Assembly (NCBI GenBank): GCA_040880405.1
Contig: JBBDIM010000068.1
Location: 1 to 5,743 of the forward strand
Direction: 5' to 3'
From: JBBDIM01 sp040880405
Lineage (GTDB): Bacteria; Planctomycetota; Planctomycetia; Pirellulales; Pirellulaceae
Length of the DNA stretch: 5,743 nucleotides
The position numbers were made by a program, and so were the translations under genes. Positions 1 through 5,700 of this stretch are shown here, piece after piece (within the stretch, counting starts at the first letter, position 1; every line of letters begins with the position of its first letter). The notes under the pieces were generated by a model. The model was given only the letters and a program-made list of their open reading frames with translations. It had not been told where the DNA came from and did not search any database.

Positions 1-1
1 C

Positions 2-277
2 AACAAAAAAGAGACGCTCACCAACGCCTCCAAGTACGCCGCCGATCATGTCCTGATGATTGGTGACGCCCCCGGCGACTACAAAGCCGCGGAGGCGAAC
101 AAGTGCCTCTTTTACCCGATCAACCCAGGCGACGAGGAAAACAGCTGGAAACGATTCCATGACGAAGGGATCGACAAATTCCTCTCCGGTCAATTCGCTG
201 GCGCGTATCAGGCGGAACTGTTGGCGGAATTCGATCGCTACCTGCCCGAGAAACCGAAGTGGCCGGTCGACGCGTAA
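2..277 (+). CDS. HAD-superfamily hydrolase, C-terminal part (5' end outside window)
   Basis: Reading from base 2 gives 91 codons ending at TAA 275-277; the start lies upstream of the window. The visible part contains VLMIGDAPGDYKAA, which fits HAD motif IV (the GDxxxD acidic pair that holds the catalytic Mg2+), roughly at visible residues 18-31. The nucleophile Asp (motif I) and the cap domain must lie upstream. The Lys pair near the visible start could be the motif III lysine, but that is uncertain. After motif IV come a short hydrophobic strand (CLFYPINPG) and an amphipathic C-terminal stretch ending in a Pro/Lys-rich tail. HAD enzymes are mostly cytosolic phosphatases or phosphoglucomutase-like enzymes; the substrate cannot be told from this fragment. 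The gene lies 76 bp upstream of gnd on the same strand. The family call is fairly safe, and no specific function is claimed. The internal ATG at 56 falls just before motif IV and is not a plausible start. Confidence 0.8.
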   Translation, partial: NKKETLTNASKYAADHVLMIGDAPGDYKAAEANKCLFYPINPGDEENSWKRFHDEGIDKFLSGQFAGAYQAELLAEFDRYLPEKPKWPVDA

Positions 278-340
278 TCCCGCGTCGTCGAAGACGCCCG
301 CCCCTCAACAAGACATCCACGCAAATGTTGTCCTCTTTTT

Positions 341-345
341 GGAAG
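341..345 (+). promoter_or_regulatory. Ribosome binding site of gnd
   Basis: GGAAG lies 8 bases before the ATG at 354. It supports that start over any upstream in-frame codon; the reading frame stays open back to base 60 but overlaps the HAD gene. Confidence 0.5.
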
Positions 346-353
346 TATTAGTC

Positions 354-1796
354 ATGTCGGAACTCTGTGATTTTGGTTTGATCGGTCTGGCGGTTATGGG
401 CGAAAATCTGGCCCTCAACATCGAAAGCCGTGGCAATAGCGTCGCGGTCTACAACCGAACCACCGAGGTCATGGAGAAGTTCATCAAGGGTCGGGCCGCG
501 GGCAAGCAGTTTGTCGGCGCGCGCGACTTGAAAGAATTGGTCGCCTCGCTCAAGTCGCCCCGTAAGGTGATGCTGATGGTCAAGGCGGGCCCTGCGGTCG
601 ACGCGATCATTGACGAGCTGATTCCGATGATGGACGCCGGCGATATCATCATCGACGGGGGCAACACCCACTTCGAAGAGACCGAACGGCGGACCAAGTA
701 CGTCGAGGAAAAGGGTCTGCTCTATATCGGCACCGGGGTTTCCGGCGGTGAAGAGGGTGCCCTGAAGGGCCCCAGCATGATGCCCGGCGGCAGCGTTAAG
801 GCTTGGCCCGCGGTGAAGGACATCTTCCAGTCGATCGCCGCCAAGGTCGGCCCGAACGAGGACATTCCGTGCTGCGAGTGGGTTGGCGCTCGCGGTGCCG
901 GTCACTACGTCAAAATGGTCCATAACGGCATCGAGTATGGCGACATGCAGATGATCTGCGAGGCCTACTTCCTACTCAAGAATGCCTTGGGGCTCTCCAA
1001 CGACGAACTGTACGAGGTGTTCGCCGACTGGAACCGGGGGGACTTGCAAAGCTACCTAATCGAAATCACCCGCGATATCTTCAGCGTGAAGGACGATTTG
1101 GCCGACGGTTACCTGGTCGACAAGGTCCTGGATGTCGCCGGGGCCAAGGGAACCGGCAAATGGATGAGCCAACTGGCGATGGACCTGGGTGTCCCCAGCA
1201 CGTTGGTCACCAGCGCCGTCTATGCCCGCAGTTTGTCCGCGATCAAGGATGCTCGCGTCCACGCCAGCGGCATTCTGAAAGGCCCCAGCGGTAAGTTCGA
1301 AGGGGACCGTAAGCAGTTCATCGAACAGGTCCGCCAAGCGTTGTATGCCGCCAAAATTTGCAGCTACGCCCAAGGGTTCGTCCAGTTGCAGGCGGCGTCG
1401 GCCGAGTATGACTGGAACTTGAATTACGGTGATTGCGCCATGCTGTGGCGGGGCGGATGTATCATTCGGGCCAAGTTCCTCGATCACATCAAGGACGCGT
1501 TCGACGAAGATCCGAACCTCAGCAACTTGCTGCTCCACCCGTTCTTCAACGACGCCGTGGCGAAGGCCCAGGACGGTTGGCGAAATGTCGTCAAAACGGC
1601 CATCACCTTGGGGATTCCGGTCCCTGCGTTCAGCGACGCCTTGGCCTACTACGACGGCTACCGCACGGCGAATCTGCCGGCGAACCTGCTCCAGTCGCAA
1701 CGTGACTATTTTGGGGCCCACACCTTCAAGCGGACTGATCGCGAAGGGACCTTCCACGCCGAGTGGATCCAGCGCCGGCGAGAGCCGCAAGACTAA
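354..1796 (+). CDS. gnd: 6-phosphogluconate dehydrogenase, decarboxylating, NADP-dependent
   Basis: Oxidative decarboxylation of 6-phosphogluconate to ribulose 5-phosphate with NADPH formation, in the cytosolic pentose phosphate pathway. The 480 residues match the long, homodimeric form of the family. The N-terminal Rossmann domain has the GLAVMG fingerprint (residues 11-16) and NRT at 34-36, the motif that contacts the NADP 2'-phosphate. S130-G131-G132 lie in the substrate loop. K187 and E194 in the VKMVHNGIEYGD segment are the expected catalytic acid/base pair. K269 sits in GTGKW. The C-terminal tail has R450 and H456 (RDYFGAHTF), which reach into the partner subunit's active site. The start at 354 is supported by GGAAG upstream and places the first beta strand immediately after the Met. 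The open frame running back to base 60 is out of frame with the HAD gene it overlaps and codes for nothing recognisable. All key residues are present. The gene is followed 55 bp later by the SDR gene with no terminator between them. Confidence 0.97.
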   Translation: MSELCDFGLIGLAVMGENLALNIESRGNSVAVYNRTTEVMEKFIKGRAAGKQFVGARDLKELVASLKSPRKVMLMVKAGPAVDAIIDELIPMMDAGDIIIDGGNTHFEETERRTKYVEEKGLLYIGTGVSGGEEGALKGPSMMPGGSVKAWPAVKDIFQSIAAKVGPNEDIPCCEWVGARGAGHYVKMVHNGIEYGDMQMICEAYFLLKNALGLSNDELYEVFADWNRGDLQSYLIEITRDIFSVKDDLADGYLVDKVLDVAGAKGTGKWMSQLAMDLGVPSTLVTSAVYARSLSAIKDARVHASGILKGPSGKFEGDRKQFIEQVRQALYAAKICSYAQGFVQLQAASAEYDWNLNYGDCAMLWRGGCIIRAKFLDHIKDAFDEDPNLSNLLLHPFFNDAVAKAQDGWRNVVKTAITLGIPVPAFSDALAYYDGYRTANLPANLLQSQRDYFGAHTFKRTDREGTFHAEWIQRRREPQD

Positions 1797-1842
1797 ACCT
1801 GGCCGCTTGCGGTATTTTGCTCGCCTGCCTTATTTCACTCGC

Positions 1843-1846
1843 GGAG
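1843..1846 (+). promoter_or_regulatory. Ribosome binding site of the SDR gene
   Basis: GGAG five bases before the ATG at 1852. This picks that ATG as the start; the same frame is open far upstream, but only across the gnd coding region. Confidence 0.55.
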
Positions 1847-1851
1847 ATCGA

Positions 1852-2637
1852 ATGTCGTCGGATTTTTTAGCTAAGTTGTTCGGCTTTGACAATCAAGTGG
1901 CCGTGGTGATTGGCGCCTCGGGTGTTCTGGGAAGCGCCCTGGCCGAAGGTCTGGCGTCTGCCGGTGCTTCGATTATCGTGGCGGGCACCAGCGCCAAGCG
2001 GGGCGAGGAAAAGGTCGCGCGGATCACCGAATTGGGCGGAAACGCCCAGTTCGCGGAAGTGGACGCCACCTCTACCGAGTCGCTGCAGGGCCTGCTTGAT
2101 ACCACAATCAAGGCATATGGCCGGGTCGATTGCCTGATCAACTGCGCCGGGGTGAACAGTTCCACCCCGTACGAGGAAATCACGGAAGAGGATTGGCAGC
2201 GGGTGATCGATACCAACCTGACCGGCACCCATTTGGCCTGCCAGGTTTTCGCCCCGTATTTCGCCAAGCAGGAGGATGGGGGCTCGATCCTGAACATCGG
2301 CAGCGTCACGGCCCATCTGCCGCTGTCGCGGGTGTTCGCCTACTCCGCTTCCAAAGCCGCGGTGGTCAACCTGACGCAGAATCTGGCTCGGGAGTATGCC
2401 ACGCAAGGGGTTCGCTTCAACACCTTGTGCCCCGGCTTCTTTCCGGCGGAACAGAACCGAAAAATCCTGGACAAGGAGCGGGTCGACCACATCATGACGC
2501 AAACTCCCATGGCGCGGTTTGGCGAACCGGAGGAATTGGTGGGGACGGCCCTCTTGCTTTTGTCTCGGAAGGCGGGAAGCTACATTACCGGTGCGACCAT
2601 GTATGTCGACGGTGGTTTTACCGCGATGCGGTTTTAA
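1852..2637 (+). CDS. Short-chain dehydrogenase/reductase (SDR), UxuB-like, substrate unknown
   Basis: A 261-residue classical SDR, the usual length for the family. The nucleotide-binding turn is GASGVLG at 21-27. The middle Gly of TGxxxGxG is Val here, as I recall for D-mannonate oxidoreductase (UxuB-type) and related SDRs. NCAG at 97-100 replaces the common NNAG. The catalytic tetrad is complete: N122, S151, Y164 and K168 (YSASK). PGFFPAEQNR at 194-203 and the PMARFGEPEEL...VDGGF C-terminus also resemble UxuB-type or gluconate 5-dehydrogenase-like proteins. After strand beta-2 there is no clear acidic residue but a TSAKR stretch, which mildly favours NADP(H); this is inference. It is a soluble protein with no signal peptide. 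The gene sits between gnd and zwf (gaps 55 and 89 bp), so a role in sugar-acid or polyol interconversion feeding the pentose phosphate pathway is plausible but unproven. The family is certain; the substrate is not. Confidence 0.93.
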   Translation: MSSDFLAKLFGFDNQVAVVIGASGVLGSALAEGLASAGASIIVAGTSAKRGEEKVARITELGGNAQFAEVDATSTESLQGLLDTTIKAYGRVDCLINCAGVNSSTPYEEITEEDWQRVIDTNLTGTHLACQVFAPYFAKQEDGGSILNIGSVTAHLPLSRVFAYSASKAAVVNLTQNLAREYATQGVRFNTLCPGFFPAEQNRKILDKERVDHIMTQTPMARFGEPEELVGTALLLLSRKAGSYITGATMYVDGGFTAMRF

Positions 2638-2726
2638 GGCATTGGCCGCGATTTGCTGATCACCCTCGCTTAGTAAGGTGAACGCGCATTTAGCCAAGCT
2701 TCCAACTCGGCCTGGGATGAGACGCC

Positions 2727-4178
2727 ATGGCGAATACGATTGTGATTTTTGGAGCCTCCGGCGACCTGACCAGCCGGAAGCTGATTCCGGCACTCTACGG
2801 TCTGAGTCGCAAGTCGCGCCTCCCTGCGAAGACCAAGGTGGTGGGCGTTTCCCGAACCCCGTTCTCGCACGATGCGTGGCGCGAGGAACTGGGTAACTCG
2901 ACCCGTGAGTTTCTGGGTGAGAAATTCGACGAAGAGAGCTGGAACCAGTTCGCGCAGTCGGTCTACTACCAGCCAGGGAATATCGACAAGCCGGAAGATT
3001 TTAGCGCGCTAAAATCGACGCTTGAGGAGCTAGAAGGAGAGGAGGGTGCCAGCCGCCTCTACTACCTGTCCACCGCCCCAAGCCTCTACGCCGCCGCGAT
3101 TGAAAACCTGGGCGCTAGCGGCCTGGCCGATCAAGCCGAGGGGCCCCGCCGGATTGTGATCGAAAAGCCGTTCGGAACCGATCTGGCCACCGCTAAGAAG
3201 CTGAACCAGGAAGTTCACTCGGTGTTTCCGGAGGAGTTCGTCTTCCGGATCGACCACTACCTGGGCAAGGAAACGGTCCAGAATTTGCTCGTGATGCGGT
3301 TCGGCAACTCGATTTTCGAGCCCCTTTGGAACCGCAACTACATCGACAACGTCCAGATCACCGTCGCCGAGGAAGTGGTCGTCGGACGCCGGGGCGGGTA
3401 TTACGATACCGCGGGCGTGTTGCGCGATATGTTCCAGAATCATCTCCTGCAACTGATGATGATTACCGCGATGGAAGCCCCGGTCCGATTCGAGGCGGAT
3501 ATCGTCCGCGACGAGAAGGTGAAGGTCCTCCGGTCGCTGCGCGCGATGCAGGGAGCCGACTTTGCCCGTGAGACGCTGCGGGGACGGTACGACGGGTACC
3601 TACAAGAGGAGGGGGTTCCCGCGGATAGCAACACGGCGACCTTCGCCGCGATGCGGCTCTGGATCGATAATTGGCGGTGGAAGGGAGTTCCGTTTTACCT
3701 GCGGAGCGGCAAGGCGATGTCGTGCCGAACGACGCAAATCGTCATTCAATACCACCGGCCACCCCATACGCTGTTCGACCCGAGCGGCGGCGAATTAGAG
3801 GCCAATCGGCTGGTCATTCAGATCCAGCCGGCCGAGGGAATCCAGATGCAAATCCAGAGCAAGGTCCCCGACGCCGGGATGAAGATGCGGATGACCGCCC
3901 TCGACTTTCGGTTTCGGCAGCACTTCGCGGGAGACTTGCCGGACGCCTACCAGCGGCTACTGCTCGATGCGATTCAGGGGGATGCCAGCCTATTCGCGCG
4001 GAGCGATGAGGTGGAACTCGCCTGGGGTGTGATCGACCCGATCCTCGGCGCTTGGAACAGCCCAGCCGCCCCGCGAATGCAGTCGTATGAAGTGGGTGGC
4101 TGGGGCCCGGAAGCCTCCACCCAGTGGATGGCCGAAAGTGGCCGACAATGGTTCGATGTTTGCCCCGTGCTGCATTGA
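2727..4178 (+). CDS. zwf: Glucose-6-phosphate 1-dehydrogenase
   Basis: Oxidises glucose 6-phosphate to 6-phosphogluconolactone with NAD(P)H formation, the entry step of the oxidative pentose phosphate (and Entner-Doudoroff) pathway. The 483 residues are close to the bacterial norm. The N-terminal Rossmann motif GASGDLTSRK is at 9-18 and EKPFG at 146-150. The family signature RIDHYLGKE is at 174-182, with H177 in the substrate phosphate site. DMFQNHLLQ carries H239, aligned with the catalytic base (His240 in the Leuconostoc enzyme). The C-terminus ends with the expected YEVGGWGP block. The start at ATG 2727 puts the first beta strand (TIVIFG) directly after the Met; upstream there is only a weak purine stretch (GGGATGAG, from 2714). 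The first product still needs 6-phosphogluconolactonase, which is not in the window. Gnd, two genes upstream, performs the later step. Nothing appears truncated or missing. Confidence 0.97.
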   Translation: MANTIVIFGASGDLTSRKLIPALYGLSRKSRLPAKTKVVGVSRTPFSHDAWREELGNSTREFLGEKFDEESWNQFAQSVYYQPGNIDKPEDFSALKSTLEELEGEEGASRLYYLSTAPSLYAAAIENLGASGLADQAEGPRRIVIEKPFGTDLATAKKLNQEVHSVFPEEFVFRIDHYLGKETVQNLLVMRFGNSIFEPLWNRNYIDNVQITVAEEVVVGRRGGYYDTAGVLRDMFQNHLLQLMMITAMEAPVRFEADIVRDEKVKVLRSLRAMQGADFARETLRGRYDGYLQEEGVPADSNTATFAAMRLWIDNWRWKGVPFYLRSGKAMSCRTTQIVIQYHRPPHTLFDPSGGELEANRLVIQIQPAEGIQMQIQSKVPDAGMKMRMTALDFRFRQHFAGDLPDAYQRLLLDAIQGDASLFARSDEVELAWGVIDPILGAWNSPAAPRMQSYEVGGWGPEASTQWMAESGRQWFDVCPVLH

Positions 4179-4183
4179 GCTTG

Positions 4184-4192
4184 TGGTAGACT
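4184..4192 (+). promoter_or_regulatory. Possible extended -10 promoter element for dus
   Basis: TGGTAGACT, just after the zwf stop, fits the extended -10 form TGnTAnnnT. No good -35 hexamer lies at the right distance, and planctomycete promoter consensus is poorly known to me, so this is only a candidate. It would give dus its own transcript starting near the tandem duplication. Confidence 0.22.
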
Positions 4193-4195
4193 CCT

Positions 4196-4225
4196 TTTTT
4201 AGGCCGAATATTTTTAGGCCGAATC
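4196..4225 (+). repeat. 15-bp tandem duplication in the zwf-dus gap
   Basis: TTTTTAGGCCGAATA (4196-4210) is followed directly by TTTTTAGGCCGAATC (4211-4225), 14 of 15 bases identical. It occupies much of the 72-bp gap, 25 bases before the dus start. It could be a simple slippage duplication or a paired regulatory site; neither can be shown from sequence. Confidence 0.85.
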
Positions 4226-4250
4226 GTCCGCTCCCTTTCATCCGCGTGCC

Positions 4251-5300
4251 ATGCTCAAGCTAGGAAATCTCGAACTCGACTTTCCGGTGGTCCAAGCGGC
4301 ACTCTCCGGGTACAGCGACCTCTCGATGCGGGTCATCGCGCGACGTCTGGGTGCCTCGTATGCCATTTGCGAGGTGATGCTCGACCAGTTTCTCGTGGCG
4401 CTGAAAGATCGGCACAAAAATCGCCACTTTTTGGCGATCGCCGAGGAAGAACACCCCGTGGGTGGCCAACTGATGGGGGCGGAACCGGAGCAATTCGCGG
4501 CCGGTGCGGCCCGATTGGTTCAGGCCGGATATGATGTGATCGATATCAATTTCGGGTGCCCGGTAAAAAAGGTGCTAGGGCGATGTCGGGGCGGGTTTCA
4601 TCTGAGTCAACCGGAAACTGCCTTGGAAATCGTCCGCCGCACGCGCGATGTCGTCCCGGCCGAAACCCCCTTAACCGTGAAAATGCGGCGGGGAATCGAC
4701 GACACCCAGGAAAGTCGCGATCACTTCTTTGAGATTCTCGACGGGGCGTTCGCGTTAGGCGTCGACGCCGTCACCGTCCATGGCCGGACCGTCATGCAGC
4801 GTTACATCGGCCCCAGCCGGTGGGAATTTTTAACGGACGTCAAACGGCACGTCGGTTCCAGGACGATTCTCGGCAGTGGCGATTTATTCACGGCGCAAGA
4901 CTGTCTCGACATGATGCGCGAGACCGGCGTCGACGGGGTGACCGTGGCCCGAGGGGCGATTGGCAATCCGTGGATCTTCCAGCAGGCGAAGGCCTTAATC
5001 GATGGCCTTCCGCTCCCCCCTCCGCCGACAATCTTCGAACAGCGCGAAATCATCGACGAGCACCTGCGTCTCACGATCGACCTGTACGGCGAACACCGAG
5101 CCATGACCCAGTTCCGCAAGTTCGGGGTCAAATACTCTTTTCTCCACCCGCAACTGGAGGAGGTCCGTTCAAAGTTCGCCCATGTTCGACAGCGCGAGGA
5201 CTGGCACGCCATCCGTGACGCGTTTTACGCTGAAGATGGCCCGGGCAATTATCTTGATCCGGCGGTTCATCAGAAGGATAAACAGGTGAACTGCGGCTAA
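4251..5300 (+). CDS. tRNA-dihydrouridine synthase (DusB-like family)
   Basis: FMN- and NADPH-dependent reduction of specific uridines to dihydrouridine in tRNA, in the cytosol. The 349 residues match the bacterial Dus family, with an N-terminal TIM barrel and a C-terminal helical tRNA-binding domain. The first strand and flavin loop are QAALSGYSDLSMR near 15-27. DINFGCPVKKV carries the catalytic C103. KMRRG has K144 and HGRT is at 177-180, both expected flavin or substrate contacts. GSGD at 208-211 takes the place of the usual NGD. RGAIGNPWIF follows as the phosphate-binding turn. The GRCRGGFHL block after the active site differs from the E. coli DusB pattern but looks like planctomycete homologues as I recall them. 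There is no Shine-Dalgarno sequence before ATG 4251; the start is chosen because LELDFPVVQAALSG follows at the usual distance. Which uridine position it modifies cannot be read from the sequence, so no dusA/B/C symbol is given. Confidence 0.95.
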   Translation: MLKLGNLELDFPVVQAALSGYSDLSMRVIARRLGASYAICEVMLDQFLVALKDRHKNRHFLAIAEEEHPVGGQLMGAEPEQFAAGAARLVQAGYDVIDINFGCPVKKVLGRCRGGFHLSQPETALEIVRRTRDVVPAETPLTVKMRRGIDDTQESRDHFFEILDGAFALGVDAVTVHGRTVMQRYIGPSRWEFLTDVKRHVGSRTILGSGDLFTAQDCLDMMRETGVDGVTVARGAIGNPWIFQQAKALIDGLPLPPPPTIFEQREIIDEHLRLTIDLYGEHRAMTQFRKFGVKYSFLHPQLEEVRSKFAHVRQREDWHAIRDAFYAEDGPGNYLDPAVHQKDKQVNCG

Positions 5301-5324
5301 GGCTGCCCAAGACTAGGAAGTTTC

Positions 5325-5338
5325 GCCGCAGCTGCGGC
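5325..5338. repeat. 14-bp perfect palindrome
   Basis: GCCGCAGCTGCGGC reads the same on both strands. It lies 25 bases after the dus stop and overlaps the left edge of the inverted-repeat element that begins at 5337. It could be part of that element's insertion site or a small protein-binding site. Confidence 0.7.
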
Positions 5339-5506
5339 CGGGTGCCATGCCCACGCCCTCCAACGTGGGCATGCTTTGGCGGGCACGTTTTCCACTGGCA
5401 ACGCCGCCTGATGGAACCCGAACCGGCGTCCAGACTTTCCGAAAGAGACACGATTTTCTCTCACTTCTCATGCGCACGCTTTCCGCGCGTGGGCATGGCA
5501 CCCGGC
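5337..5506. repeat. 170-bp non-coding element bounded by a perfect 20-bp inverted repeat (REP/MITE-like)
   Basis: The left end GCCGGGTGCCATGCCCACGC (5337-5356) is the exact reverse complement of 5487-5506. Each end also folds on itself. On the left, CATGCCCACG (5346-5355) pairs perfectly with CGTGGGCATG (5364-5373) over an 8-base loop. On the right, 5469-5479 pairs with 5487-5497 at 10 of 11 positions over a 7-base loop. The layout is two REP-like hairpin units facing opposite ways around an approximately 95-bp core with no credible coding content. The architecture resembles paired REP elements or a small non-autonomous transposable element. I recall similar GGTGCCATGCCCACG repeats in planctomycete genomes but cannot confirm this here. 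No transposase or RAYT gene is in the window. Confidence 0.75.
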
Positions 5507-5525
5507 TTGGCAAGTGAAGTTTTTT

Positions 5526-5700
5526 AGCCGCGGATTAACGCGGATGTACGCGGATCGCAAGCGTGTAGCACGACGAACCGCGGATAACCCCATCCGCGCT
5601 TATCCGCGGCTCTTCTTTTTTTGCTACCGAGGTCATGGAGAAGCGGCAGGGGATGATTTCAATTACAAGGAGTCGGCGGCAAAGAACTCTAATCCGCGGC
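5526..5700. repeat. CGCGGAT repeat element with inverted ends
   Basis: The core CGCGGAT occurs at 5529, 5539 and 5549 in 10-bp steps (CGCGGATTAA, CGCGGATGTA, CGCGGATCGC) and again at 5579. It occurs in reverse (ATCCGCG) at 5592 and 5602, again 10 bp apart, and at 5692. The segment 5526-5546 pairs with 5591-5611 at 19 of 21 positions. A further inverted copy of the left end (5527-5537, GCCGCGGATTA) lies at 5690-5700, an 11-bp perfect match, so 5527-5700 also looks like one bounded unit. I recall similar CCGCGGATTAACGCGGAT repeats in several bacterial genomes, sometimes beside GxxExxY-type genes; no such gene is seen here. Protein-coding content is not credible. Confidence 0.72.
5578..5622 (+). 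terminator. Possible intrinsic terminator inside the CGCGGAT element
   Basis: CCGCGGATAA (5578-5587) pairs perfectly with TTATCCGCGG (5600-5609) over a 12-base loop. Six bases later comes a run of seven T (5616-5622). That is terminator-like for + strand transcription from dus, 278 bases after its stop codon. The spacing to the T run and the long loop are not ideal, and the hairpin competes with other pairings in the repeat. Confidence 0.35.

Noticed and set aside
306..330. CAACA...TGTTG inverted repeat upstream of gnd as an operator
   Set aside because: A 5-bp arm with a 15-base spacer is expected by chance.
60..353. Open frame extending gnd 98 codons upstream to an ATG at base 60
   Set aside because: It overlaps the HAD gene in another frame, has Arg/Thr/Ser-rich composition with no domain, and the Rossmann fold of Gnd starts right after ATG 354, which has its own ribosome site.
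1056..1790. 244-codon open frame on the - strand opposite gnd
   Set aside because: It mirrors the gnd reading frame with low-complexity composition and no domain.
1429..1851. Upstream extension of the SDR frame into gnd
   Set aside because: The extension is the out-of-frame reading of gnd. ATG 1852 has GGAG upstream and starts at the normal distance from the nucleotide-binding motif.
2660..2681. TCACC...GGTGA hairpin between the SDR gene and zwf as a terminator
   Set aside because: The stem is only 5 bp and has no T run after it, so it is too weak to call.
1867..2793. 308-codon open frame on the - strand opposite the SDR gene
   Set aside because: It is antisense to a complete, conserved SDR and rich in Arg, Gly and Gln with no recognisable domain. 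Long antisense frames are expected from G+C-biased codon use.
5342..5527. 61-codon open frame after dus on the + strand
   Set aside because: It is built almost entirely from the inverted-repeat element, has no ribosome site and no protein-like pattern.
5526..5611. Possible CRISPR array from the regularly spaced CGCGGAT copies
   Set aside because: The units are 10 bp apart with no spacers, some copies are inverted, and no cas gene is present.
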